From the NCBI GenBank assembly GCA_973895155.1, contig OZ316894.1:25296001-25360000 (forward strand): DNA of 64,000 bases, given 5' to 3'. The position numbers and the translations under genes were made by a program. The DNA comes from Marsupella aquatica. Its lineage: Eukaryota; Marchantiophyta. The notes beneath the pieces were generated by a model that saw nothing but the letters and a program-made list of their open reading frames with translations, was not told the DNA's origin and did not search any database. Positions 10,301 through 22,330 of this stretch are shown piece by piece; the stretch's first letter is position 1, and each line of letters opens with the position of its first letter.

Positions 10301-12985
10301 TGTCACTATATTGTACTCCCACAGCTTAGGGGACAATGACAGCTTAAGCCCTACCTTGCTAAGACAGAATTTGTAATGTCAAGGCAGAATAGCAACTTCC
10401 CCAGCCAATTAACTCAGAATTACCATTTCCAGACAAAACTCAGTGCCCAGCAGGTAACCAATAAAGCCAATAACTCCTTAATTGGCATCCTGCACAGCAA
10501 TATTGCAACCTCCCACAACCTTGTGTACATGATCCAAATGAATTAAAAATGTTTTGTCAATAATCATCATCAAAGTCTGAGCAGCTGGATCAGATCAACC
10601 TTCATGGCAAAAGTCCATCATCGAAAAGTGAACTGCACGAGCAGCAAGAGATAATCTCAAGGTTGCCATTTTTTTGGTCCAAATGCCTATGTTGCCACTG
10701 TTTTTGTTTGTTTAATTCGTGCTTTGGCATCTTTTCCACAATGGGTAAGGTAGACTAAGTCAGGTTAGCTTACAATGATCTGGTGGTGGTCATCTGAACT
10801 CCCCTCAACCCTGGCTGTCTGTCCAGCTACACCGTCCACCTTGAGGGCGAGTCCCTTGCTGTATTCGTCATACTATCCCAACCCATCCAGCTCCTGGTCA
10901 CCACTAATTTGTGATTGAAAGAGACCCACCCAAGTTTGAGGAAGGCTGGAATTATTTGTGCATTATTTGCAAAACTTGGAAAAACTCTTCCTTTACTCCT
11001 GATGTAAGGAAAAACCATGGACATTGATCACTATGTGGTCACTAGAATGGTTGGAAACAATTCAATAGAGCAGCACCCATTCCATGGTCGTAGTAATGCC
11101 AGAGAAAACCTTCAAGACAAAGCCGCCCTGCGAAATACATGCGTCCAGGGGCCTGGCCTCTTGATTAGCTTTGGAGAAATTATTTTATTTGTCTTGGTGC
11201 CCTTGGGTAAGGAGGTGGATGCCCCAGGTGTCATAACGGGGCCCTGGCCAGCACCTAGGTTCAGTGCACACCAAATATTACTTTTGAAGATGGCAAAGAT
11301 ATGCATGGCCTAGATGGGAGGCAAATGTCTCTCTAATTTTATGCTAAACTATAATCATGAAGAACCTTACAACATTCCTAACCTCCCTGGGTGACAATGT
11401 TCTTACAAGATTAGAAACTATAAGGTCTGTATTTGCGCCAACAATCCTGCCAAACATGTACTCCTCAAATGTCATGGGATGATGTAGATCTTAATCTACA
11501 GTATCAAGATTTCTAGTTATCCCAAGCCCAGGCTGGCTAGGGGGTTATGGTCTAGAGCCTTCAATGAAATAAAATTATAACACTGAGGGTTTATCAACAT
11601 AAACTTAGGTTACACTCTTTGAAAAATCTTGTAACGTGGCTACAAACTGCATTTGCTCCATGTACAGATATTCTTTCGAGTTCTCAATAACAGGCGATGA
11701 GGTACAAGGTAACCCATCCCCTACAGGACGTTATTGCTTTAATTCTAGAAGGCAGTCAGCCCAAGCTGGTCAGAGGCTATGACCCCCAAAGAGGAGACGG
11801 GTTACCTTGTCTAAGCCTATGAGTGCATATTGGAAAAAAACTATGCTTGGGAGGAGTTGCCATGCCAAATCCATGCCAGTAACAGACATTTAAATCAGAG
11901 AATCTCAACCCCATGCTGGCAAGGAGGTTACTGTCCATATCCTTCAATGAAAACATAAGGGAGTATTCAAAGAGGTTATTGTTTGTAATCTTCTACAACT
12001 ATAATAAGTGATCCCATCTTTTTTTGTCTTTCGTCCCTTTATGAAATTCAGAATCGACTGAAATCAAAACTGGCCATTAGATATTTTAGACTATTTTCGT
12101 ATCCGTTTGATTAGCACTTGCCCTCTCTGGCAAGGCCTCCCACGCTCGTGCCTTCATTATGGACCCCCCTTGCAATATATGTATACGGACATCAATGCTT
12201 GCGATGCCTCATCAGCCCTCACGATGCCTCGCCCTGACGCCTGCCTCGCCCTCCCCTCGGTCCCGATGCGCTCGCCCATATCTCCCTCATTGCGCCGTGC
12301 AAAACAGAGGCATAGGGCTAGAAGAAACACTATAATATGCAATCATGCTGCATGTTACAAGGAGGAAGTCTCCTTGGCTCTTGGATTATGGTGACATGTT
12401 TTCCTAAGCATGAGATTCCTTTTCCATTCCCTACTTTTCACTCTTTCCCCAGCTCGCACACTCAAAATCCAATCCAATTGCCAGGCCGACTCTCTAATTC
12501 CTCATAATCTTTGACTGGCTGCCATCTCCACATGCTTGATCTCACATATACTTTGCTAGACTAGACAACGTTTCCATTCAACATCACTAACAAGCACTAG
12601 ACTAGTGAAGGAATATTCAGAGGACCTAAACTTTACACTCGCTGGTAACTCTTGTATAACGTGGCTACAGACCGCGTCGTCTCCCTGTACTCTCTGTGGT
12701 CTGTGTAGATGTGCTCTTTTTGGGTCTTGACAACAGGTGATGCTACTGTCGACTTTTGCTTTCTAGTACACGACAGATCTCACCTGCGTTGTGACAGCCG
12801 TAAGGAACAGGCATCTTATGATGTAGGCCTTTCGCAGGGAACAAAGCGGTTCGATCTGGATCCTCGAAAGCCATCGAGAACAAAGGTGACATTCTTGACA
12901 ATTTCTTTTTAAAGTTTGATCAGTGCTGTAGTTAGAGTTCGATTGTATTGGGAGTTTCATTCGCAGCCATTTTCTTTTCCAACAA
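7350..12985. other. Repeat-rich intergenic stretch, no supported gene
   Basis: Only short frames without family signatures occur. Related sequence appears twice: around 11626-11715 and 12650-12745 both carry taacgtggctaca followed by a diverged tail ending in acaggcgatg or acaggtgatg. Several segments containing gggtta-cc and aagcctatgag motifs recur elsewhere in the window and look like old transposon fragments. The 8.2-8.4 kb part has two similar pieces built around ggaaaaaaaccctca and gataagtgagat-type sequence. Confidence 0.5.
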
Positions 12986-12989
12986 GATT

Positions 12990-15900
12990 ATGACAAGCAG
13001 AGTCCGACGTCTCATGGCGGGGCTGGCCTTCAGAGGTGTATCCCTAGTTAAGGACAAATCTTCAGTCATTTCGGAAGACATGGGAAACCCAAAAGTGCCA
13101 ATTTTCTCGAAGAAAACACTGTTTTCGGTGGGATCGATTTCGACCAGCTGTCAACGCGCGAATGAGAATTTCGTCTGGAGCTTGAGTTCGGATTTCCAGG
13201 CTCTTGATCAGTGTTCCTTAAATCAGTGGCGTGCAGGACTTTGTAGGAGAAGCAGCATACTGGGCGTTATTCCTGTGGGTGTGATCAGGTTGGCTAGACA
13301 GGTAGACGGTGCATTGGCTAGACAGGTAGACGGTGCATTACAGTTGAGTCGATTGGTCTCACATGGGTTCTAATCGGACGGCATGATCAAACGGCCTTTA
13401 CATTAACCACTGTATATGGGCCCTGGACGGGTGTGGCCCTTTTCCCACAGTTTCGCTGGTTGTGGTGGACGGTTCCATCTCCCATGGCATGGGTGATGAA
13501 GCTCGAGTTCTCTTCGAACGAGCCCGAATCATATCAATGTAGGCGAATGGCACAAACAGGTCATGCTATGCTAGTTTAGAAACGCGAGATTTGGTTTTCT
13601 CTCGCTAACTGCCATCCAAGGGGTATATTTAATTCTACCTTCTATCATTTCACTTCACGTTCTACAGACTATTCTTAATGTCTTAACTTTCCGAACCCGG
13701 TGTTGGTCAAGGCAGTGATGTGATCATCTTCCTCGTTCAAGCTTGAGTTGAGCTGCATTGCAATTGGGGACTTGCATCACAGCTGAGAAGAGCTCTTGAG
13801 GAGGTGAACCGTGGAAGAGTCTTGTCCTCTGATGCATGATTGAACTGGATTGAAGATCGGAGAATTGCAACCTGGAGTAAAGAGAAAGGGCGCAGCAGTG
13901 GAAGAGGTCGCTCCCCAGGCAATTTCGGAGTTGAAGACCGTTTGACTCGTTGCGTTGTAATAACTATCCTTTGTCTCCAAGCATCGTCGCGCCTGATAGA
14001 TAACCTGATAAGGCGCCAGATTAGTGTTGGCCCTATTTCAAGTCATGTTGGAAGTTTGCCTTGCGGCCCAGCAGACAGTCGAAACACAACACACAGCAAT
14101 TGTATTGTCCGTAGGTGATGGAAGCAAATAGAGTGCGGTATTGTAGGAATGCTGCCGGTGGAGCGGTAAGAGAACTTATGGAGGACAGTGGAAAATGGAT
14201 TCGGGATCGTCAACATTACCCAATCTTGTTTTTGTCATGTCTGAATGTTCAAAATTTTGTGTGACTTTGCTGTCCAGGCAGTGAGAAGTGGAATGAGAGG
14301 TTGCACGATAGACGCATCCGTAGCTTCCCTCATATTATGCTGTTCACGTGTACATTCCTGGTAACTAAGCTTTTTATCTTTGGGCCCTTTGCTCACTTGC
14401 TTGCCTGTGGACTTTTAGGTTCCTTTGGACTTTCTTCCTCTCCATTCTCTAAGGTGGGAGGATATTTCGAAAGGTGGAGCTGTAACTTTCGGGGAACTAT
14501 TTCAAAACACAGCCATGGACAATTTTTGCCCAGGCCGTCGGATTAAGTCTCCTGGATAGGATGAGAACCGAAAAGGGACAGTTACTATAAACTTCCGTCT
14601 CAGTATCGTCGTCAGTTTGAGTCTTAGCGCTCTTGTAAAGTGCTGCAAACTTATGGAACGCAGGAGGGAGGTTGGGCAATTCATTGACAAGGCCTTACAA
14701 GCCTATACTGGGCTTCGGATATTGGAGGAAGATTTAGCAGAACCGTCAGGTGGGAATTACGGAGGGATGGGAGTGCACCCTGGGAGCTCGCATGGAGTAC
14801 CATATCAGTCTCTCACGAACAGTGCCGATTCGCATACATCAAATTCAGAGCATCACTTCCATGCTTCGTCGCAAATTCTCTTCTCACAAGAGGTAAATTT
14901 ATGGTTTCTGTACCAAGGTTTCAAATCCATGATACCATTAACGAGTAGCCGTAGTACTTGGGCTTGGTAGATATCTAGCAGGTTTCGACTCTTGGAAGGT
15001 GTTCACGAATGATGAAAAGACAAGTACTTTTCTCCTTAGAAATCACCACAGCGGGCCTTGTTGAGGTAAACAACTCTATTGGCATTACAGATCTACTGGA
15101 AATATTTTCTGGAGTTGGTACAGCGAGATTTTGAAGAAGAGTAATTTTGGGCTTTGCAGATACAAAAGCAAGTCGCACTCGTTGACGATGTTTTCAGACT
15201 CCTTAATCTGCCCACTTTGTAAAAGGTACATTCTGCAACGAACATGCGTGATTTTGAACTCTCCTTCCAGATAAAGACGATGTCCGGATATTCTTAAGCT
15301 TTCATCGGTTCTAGATTGGATTCAGTTTGCTTTTCGATGCTTGATATTCTGCTTCATTGAGTCACCTATTTTACCCGCTGGTTCAGTTCATGCATCCTTT
15401 CAATTCTGCGCAAGAGCCTTCGGGATCGTCTCCCTCCCACTGCTTTCACAGAAGTAGCGGCTGGTCTATCCAAACTCGAAGTTTTGAACTGAATATCCTT
15501 TGGCAGGAACCGCGATCTCAACTTGCATGGGCCTTAGGAGAGGTTAACCTTCCCTACAAGGGTGGCCACCGAAGTGAATAAAGTCAATGCAAGCTTGAAC
15601 GCTGTATGGTCAGAGGAAACAAGGAATGTCATCACAGGTCTTAAAAATGGGTTGTGAGATAGGACAGCGAATATGCAGGATATGGATATCGCCCTCGATA
15701 ATTATCAGTGTCCAACAGATTTCTGTCGCCCATGGGTATAATGAATTTCCTCAAAAGAGAAAGTTGGCATTTACGCGAAGAATAGATATGATAAGTGCGA
15801 ATGCTTTTCATGGACCTCAATCACCGGCTCATCAACGATCAAATGTGATGAAGTAGTGTACATCGTCGAGTATGATGTGAGTCTCGTCTTAGCGCTCAAA

Positions 15901-16190
15901 CCTCCGATCCACAAGACTCCCTTCTTTGTGGCAATTTTGCTACTCCACTTGAAGGGCCCCACAAAATGCCCATACACTGCACATTTATCTAGTGGAACTT
16001 GGGTAAGTTCTGAAGAAGCTTTCAACGACCGAACTAGATCTGCTAAGTGCAAATCTTTTAGGATGGAAACAGTCTGGAGCTCGTTATTTCGAATGCCGAT
16101 TATCTGCCCTGAAAGGTTTTGGGCTGCCATCAAAGGTCATGTGGGCAGTGTTCTCGGATCAGGTTACTTCACAATGTGTTGTTGTTGAAG
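12990..16190 (+). pseudogene. Cluster of exon-like segments, unresolved or decayed gene
   Basis: Several plus-strand segments look coding but do not join into one frame. They are: 12990-13324, starting MTSRVRRLMAGLAF with an Arg/Ser-rich organelle-targeting look; 13791-13844 (LRRALEEVNRGR); 14617-14893 (containing MERRREVGQFIDKALQAY and ending at a gtaaat donor); 14987-15067 (SRMMKRQVLFSLEITTAG, ending at a gtaaac donor); 15161-15218 (IQKQVALVDDVFRLLNLPT, after a tttgcag acceptor); and 15545-15650 (FPTRVATEVNKVNASLNAVW). The helical LNLPT context resembles the C-terminal part of bacterial PHA-synthase PhaE-type subunits, but this is weak. The junction after LNLPT is off by one base for both plausible downstream exons, so the locus may be decayed, alternatively spliced, or misread by me. 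Confidence 0.3.
13290..13337 (+). repeat. 24-bp direct duplication
   Basis: A 24-bp unit (ttggctagacaggtagacgg followed by tgca) occurs twice back to back, adding LARQVDGA in frame to the open frame starting at 12990. Each copy contains a potential splice donor (cag/gtagac), so the duplication also duplicates a candidate donor site. Confidence 0.95.
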
Positions 16191-16199
16191 GCGGAAGTG

Positions 16200-18850
16200 T
16201 GACGTGTGTTAGATAATAGGGCGCCTCAAAGCTTAGAGATTAAAGGTGTTTGGCATTCAGCCATAAAAGAATGGTCATAAGTTTTCACAAGGTTATGGAG
16301 AAGATTTTTCTTTTTTCACCAGCCTCTAGAGCAACTAATGGTAATGGCATAAGACCAGAAAAGTTATGGACTAAAAAAATTTCGACTATAACTTTTTGCT
16401 TTGACCCATAACTAGGGAGTTAAGGTACATGAGACTCCCTTATGTGCTTGTGAGTTTGATTTGACTGCCAAACCCTCACAGACAGCATGGAAATGTTTAA
16501 ATGTGCTCTGACAGTGTTGTGACCTGTAAATGAAAAATCAAGTCATAGCCGGTTTTCAGGTGTTGGTAGCCGATACCTCGTTGTGGGGTTGGGTGAGGTA
16601 CCTACCCCAAGAATGCAATAGGGACTCAAATGGACAATGTCATCCATGCACGCAGGCAGTATGGCAGCAATTCCTGATGGTACTCTCCAGTCACAAGCAA
16701 GGCATTGTAACAATAACTATGGTATCTTATCTAAATATGGGATTCAATTACTTTTTCTGCACTTTTCAGTGACCTTGTGAGGAAGCTTACAGGCATTCCA
16801 TCAAAGTCTTTCTGGCCACGGTGGCATGCTTGAAGGGTTTTTTTTATTTCAAACACATAAACTAATTTCAAGGTTTTGTTCTTTGCATACTAGTTTTGGA
16901 ACTCAATGATTGAGGACCCAGGTCTCACAAAGATTCCACTTTGGCCGCACTAATGGTAAACTATAATACACAGTTGCGCCACTTTTTAGAGTGATCGTCA
17001 TTCAAATTTGCAGGGCAAAAAAATTAAAAAATCTGGTCAAAGGTAAGTAATAATGACAAAGTGTGAATTGTTTAGTGTGACTCACAAAAAGTTACACCAT
17101 TGTCGAAGAAAAGCCAGAATAATCACACAAGACACCAACAGAAAATGAAAGACTTTAACAAAATGCACAAGGATCAAGGAGGATACTCACTCCATGATCC
17201 ATGCAGGATTATTATGAAGATACTATATTATGAAGATACTATATGGGGAATCCACCTTTCAGATTTTGTCTTATTCAGATTTTGTGTTCAGTATTTTTAT
17301 TTTAATGTGCCTTAACTAGGTGAATCATTTGTATTAATTTGATTTTGAATTAGCTTTTGGACCCCTTTTAATTTTAGTGAACTTAGAGTATTTTGAATGT
17401 ATTTGGCTCCCTCCTAAATGTTTAATCTTTACTTTTCAATCACTCAGTGAATTATCTTTTTTCTCATGAGAGAAATGAGTTTGAACTATGTGCACATTTG
17501 GTGTACTAAGTTCCCCTTGTGGTTTCTTTTACAAAACTTATGGTTTTAATTGAGTTGATTGTCATTACCTAGAAGCAAGTGAAAATCTGTATTGTATGTG
17601 CACAACTCTTTAGTATCTTTGTATTTGGTCATAATGTGTTCTTCTTTGCAGGTGTCACTCACTCTTTAATTAACAAATATGAATTTCTTGGAATATACTT
17701 TACATGTACTTCTTTAATCATAAAATAAATTATATGAATTACATATCAATACAAGACAAAAAAAAAAGAGTCATGTTCTAGGATGAACATGCTATATCAC
17801 TCCATGATCCATGCAAGTAAATATTGTACATACTCACATGCAAGTAAGTATTGTACATGTTCAATATTGTGTGCATAGTTTTGTATAATACCAGTAAGAG
17901 GAGTTTAATTGCTAATAACATTTTAGTCACTAGATCAATAAAAAACTGTTCTCCCAATATTTGTGGTGACTTTTACAGTCATTTGCACTGTCATTTTCAA
18001 TGTCAAAAAACAAAAGTAATAAGGCCCACATAGTGAAGCGCATGGTACGGGCGTTGATGGCAAGGTGTCGGGCGAGGGGCACACTCACAATGTAGGGCAG
18101 CCCCTCGAAGCGCTCCAGTCTCGCATGGATGGGGACGGGGGCGGCAAACGAGTGAAGTGATGGTGAATGAGAAAAAGAGAATCGTCTGCGGTACCGGGTG
18201 CACGATCGTATGTGCTAGATCGGGCAAGTTTTGGATTATTTCTAAACTCCTAGAGCGATCGCGAACTTCGCCCCCTGAGTCTCAAAAACTGGAAAAGGGC
18301 CCCGCCTGTCAAACGTAACGAAGTAAAAAAACTGACAAAAAGGAGACCAAAAATACGGAAATGGGGAAAAGGGGGAGATTAAGGTTTAAAAGGAACATAA
18401 GAGAAAAAGGGTTAAAAAGGAAAAAACCACCTCTCATTTTGTTATACTTTTGTGGTTGTCATAGCCAGTCTTTTGTGCAATGACATATTTATTCAAGAAT
18501 TTTTTTGTGCAAGGAGAAAAAAGAAAAGGGAACTTTTCTCGCTGCCATAGCCAGTATTTTGCACAATGATATCTGTATTGTAACAAAAAATATTTCTTCA
18601 ACAACATCTTTTGCACCATTATCAACATCTTCAACCAAACAATATCTTTTATGCAATGCACAGGGATTGAAAGGATATCGACAGAATGGTCATCTTTGCT
18701 AAACCATAAACCCTAAAACACTAAACCTGAAACTGATAATATAACGTTGCACCAATTTATAGAGTGATCGCCATTCAAATGCAGGGGCATTTTGGGTAAA
18801 AAAAACAAAACAAAGAAAAAGACTTGCTCCTTCTTTCCTTGACTTTTTAC
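16200..18850. other. AT-rich intergenic stretch
   Basis: No gene is visible. Two related segments, about 16971-17029 and 18743-18805, share tagagtgatcg-cattcaaat and a following caggg-ca; they look like copies of one element. At 17800-17880 a local duplication contains atgcaagtaa-tattgtacat twice. The rest is low-complexity AT-rich DNA. Confidence 0.6.
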
Positions 18851-18854
18851 TTCA

Positions 18855-19470
18855 TAACATCTTTCGAAAGCTTGCCTGAAATGAAACCATTTTTCTTATA
18901 ACATCTTTTAGTTCAAGATATCTTTGGCAAAATGACACCTTTTTCTTAGCAACATCTTTCACATAATGGCATCTTTGGCAAAATGATTTTTTTTCTTAAC
19001 GACATCTTTTACTTTGTGACTTTTTCACATAACAACATCTTGGGCGACACGACATCTTTTTTCTTAACAACATCTTTTGTGCAACGCACGGGTATTTTCC
19101 CTGAACGATGTCTTGGCCGACACTAAATATTTTCCCTCAACGACATCCTTGCCGACATGACATCTTTTTTCTTAACAACATCTTGGCCGACATGATTTTT
19201 TTTTTTTCAACGACTTCTTGGCCGACACAACATATTTTTTATCAATGACCTCTTGGCTGACATGACATCTTTTTTTCTTGACGACTTCTTTTCTCTCAAT
19301 GACCTTTTGGTCAACACGACATCTTTTCTCTCGACGACCTCTTGGCTGACACCACATCTTTTCTCTCCATGGCCTCTTGGGTGACACGACATCTTCTCTC
19401 TCCACAACCTCTTGGCGCGCCGACATGACATCTTTTTTCTGAACGACATCTTGGCCGACACAACTAGTTC
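18855..19470. repeat. Degenerate ~37-bp minisatellite
   Basis: A unit built from cgacatcttttttcttaac followed by acatcttggccgaca recurs about a dozen times with substitutions and length changes. On the minus strand this produces open frames rich in Lys, Arg, Val and Ser (KRSW, REKM, VSAK patterns). Those frames are repeat artefacts, not genes. Confidence 0.85.
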
Positions 19471-19500
19471 TTTTGTGCAATGCACGGGTATTGAGCTAGT
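19471..19500 (+). mobile_element. Helitron-like 3' end
   Basis: The palindrome gtgcaatgcac (5-bp stem) is followed after ten bases by CTAG at 19496-19499 and then T. Plant Helitrons end in a short hairpin about ten bases upstream of CTRR and insert between A and T. The same cgtgc-type sequence, gcaacgcacgggtatt, occurs at 19081 and in decayed form near 18652. No TC-starting 5' end or Rep/helicase gene was found, so this would be a non-autonomous or fragmentary element. Confidence 0.45.
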
Positions 19501-20477
19501 ATTGTATATAAGTTTGTTGTGAGCTCCTATGGCCATCACCTTGAGGCCAAGACACCCTCACTTTTGCTTGTGCATGGGTGTGACCAAGCAACCCTGATTG
19601 CTTTCCAATGACTAGGGCCCTATTATGCATTGCGTGGACATGTACTTTGGGTGCATGTTTATGATGTGTTATGCCACAATGCAAGACATTCTGACCACCC
19701 TAGTTCCCTCCTTTGCTCCATAAAACCTTTATTGCTGGCCCCATCCACTTGACAAGCACCCGGCCTTGCTCTTCCACACCCTCAGTGCTACCATGGAACC
19801 TCATTCTTGATCCCTATTGCAGCCTTTAATTTCCCTACTCACATACTCAAATTATCCTTCTTCTACCTTACATAAAGGTAGAATGTTATTTTTTCCTCAC
19901 AATTGCACTTGCTTCTTTTCCATGTGTCCTCTTTGGACTTCTTTTGTTTGCTCTTCATTGTACTTTGTTTGGCCCTTTGTGTGTAATATATTTTTCTTTC
20001 CTTTGTCTCACACAAAGTTTTAAATCTTGCAATCTTCTTTCCAACAGGCCTGTGTACACAACAATTTCTTCCAGCTATTATCTTTCTCTCTATTCTTTTT
20101 CAGTATGTTATAGTAGTTAACTTAGAATTTTAAGTCCGGATAGCCCTCAACACATTTCCAATGGCTCCCTCTTCTATGGATGAGTCCTTTGGTTTGCTTA
20201 GAATGACTATTAAACATTTTGGAAAGAGCTTTCCAATAAACCTAAATTGGCAGATTCTGTTGAGTACAAAGGAGATTACAAGTCAGGAACCATGGGGAGC
20301 ATGCACTCTACTAAGAAATAAGATGACTGATTCTGTTCCCTTGGTTACTATGATTGTCATGTGCATAACTTCATACACTTCCATGTTATGACACTAAAGT
20401 TTTTGAGAGAAAGGTTACATTATAAAGTTCTTGCACTATGGTACATTTTATTAAAAGGAAGTTTTTGTGTGCTTAAG

Positions 20478-20598
20478 GGTGGCTTTACAAGATGTCAGGG
20501 ACAGGACTGTAATCTTTTTGTTCCTATGTGATATTGAATCTACACATTTAATCCTGGAAAAATCAGGAAACACACTGAACACTGTCCTGTAAAGCACC
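20478..20598. mobile_element. Possible small MITE with imperfect inverted ends
   Basis: The left end ggtggctttacaag (20478) and the inverted right end ggtgctttacagg (20598) pair imperfectly over 121 bp. The core gctttaca also occurs in the terminal repeats of the 403-bp element at 38635, so the two may be related. No target-site duplication is clear. Confidence 0.35.
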
Positions 20599-20696
20599 TT
20601 CTTGGAAAGCCCTGCTGACTTTTGCCCGTTAGTCAGCACTATGACAAAATAGTCATCATCTTACTAATAAATCCCAGAATAAATCACAAATAGAAG

Positions 20697-21060
20697 TAGA
20701 GTTGGGGCCTAGGCTTCTACTGTCGAGTGAAGCATCTAGACGTGACTCTAGGGCCCCACCAAAAATTGCAGATGGAAAGAACCATGGGACAGAGTATTTT
20801 TTAAGGTTTTTAATTTTTGCCAGTGTGGCCAATGTCAATCGCTCTATGAATATTCTTTGTCAATTTTTCATGGATTCCATCCTGACCGTCAAATAACCCC
20901 TGATTTACGGATGACTGTTGGATTCTGGTGAATGGGGTCCATAACTAGGTGGAAAAGTGATGAATGGCACTTAAAAAATCTAGCCAATGTTAAGGCCAAA
21001 AGTGGCAAAACACTTTGTGGGGAGGTGGAATTTGGCTAAACCTGGCACCTAAAACATAAA
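20697..21060 (+). repeat. Dispersed repeat copy
   Basis: The left part (agagttggggcctaggctt, then a gatggaaagaaccatg segment) recurs at 53769 and 63773 on this strand and at 40880-40917 inverted. The right part, from aaggtttttaatttttgcc to tggggaggtggaattt, resembles 30340-30570. This segment therefore looks like a diverged transposable element or two abutting ones. No coding capacity is recognisable. Confidence 0.7.
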
Positions 21061-21067
21061 AGCTGCC

Positions 21068-22330
21068 ATGGGATATATCTATGTCAAAATGAATAATGAT
21101 TTTTGTCATCATTCCTATTCAAGTATAACGTTAATTAACGAAAGCTGCAATCTTTACGAAAGCTGCAATCTTTACTCAGCTTCGACGCGTTCTACAAAGT
21201 CATTTGACCGAATGCTCCCTCTGCAGGTTCCTCGTGGCTGCTCGACCCTCCAACGAACACAGGAGGAGCGATGCAGGCCGAGCAGAGCTTCACTGCCTTC
21301 GACGAACTACAATTACAGGAAAAGCGGGCCGGCACCAAATTTCGGGTTAGGCAAGCTTAAAAGAGAAGAAGAAAGGAAGAAAGGAAACGAATTTGAGGAA
21401 GCCCAGGCACGGCGAGTGGAGTGGAGTCAACGACGAAACTCATCAGTCCTCCTGCTGAAGAAGAGGCTCCATGCGAAGGTTCTACTGAAGCACGAGAGCA
21501 GCCATCCAAGCACGAGACCGCAGTCCCAACTCACACGTCTCAGTAGCATGGCCTCCAACAGTAGTGTAACCTGGTAATTTACTCTACAATGTCCAGAACT
21601 GAGCCGTCTATTTCTATAACAGAGGGACCGATTTGTCCAGAGCGTTACCGTGTAAATACAGGAGAGAGTGTCAAGCTCGATTACTACAGTGTAAATAAAG
21701 AAGTGAGTGTCACTCTCGATTACTACGACGATCTGTGTAGTTGATTGATACTGGAATAAATTGGGAATGATGCGAAGTAGTGGCGATTTGAGTCAACTAC
21801 GGACGGAGAAGGATGGGAGCACGCCGGCATACGAATCAGCCGAGGAACGATCCACCTCTTGCTTCAGAATTCGAGATTGATCTCATAGAGCTCTCTCCGG
21901 TTGAGAGATTTTGTGGGACAAGGGAGGACGAAGAAATGGACGGACTGGACTGCACTGCACTGCACTGCACTGCACTGGACTGAATGGAATGGACTGAATA
22001 TGGACAATTTTTGCTGTGAACGAATAGGCAATCAGGAATGACGTAGGGTCGGATTAGGGTGGTTTTGATCCGTTGCCGTTGATTGTTGCACTTTGAGTTG
22101 GGCAGCAGAAGTGGGCAAACGGGTTCAATCAGACTCGGCTAGATGTCTCAGAGATCAGTTGTTGAGGAAGAAGAGGACGTGTTCGAGGAGGAAGGCAGGA
22201 GTGGGCTTTGTTTGTTGGAGGAAGACATTTCAGGGGACGGAAGAGGATTGGTATCTTTTCTAGGGCAAGTATTGTAACGAGGTTCAGCATAAGTAGATTG
22301 TGGTGACGTAGGTGAGGTGTATGGTGTGCC
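21068..22330 (+). promoter_or_regulatory. Upstream region of the ZZ/coiled-coil gene
   Basis: This region precedes the zinc-finger gene. It contains an unrecognised plus-strand frame (21068-21577), a 39-bp tandem pair at 21650-21727 (each copy starting gtgtaaata), and a (tgcac)n microsatellite at 21951-21976. A 44-codon acidic upstream frame, 22144-22278 (MSQRSVVEEEEDVF start), could be an upstream ORF. It does not splice cleanly in phase to the main frame. A second upstream ATG at 22321 overlaps the chosen start out of frame. Confidence 0.4.

Noticed and set aside
19172-19539. Two overlapping Lys/Arg-rich minus-strand frames
   Set aside because: They are translations of the ~37-bp minisatellite.
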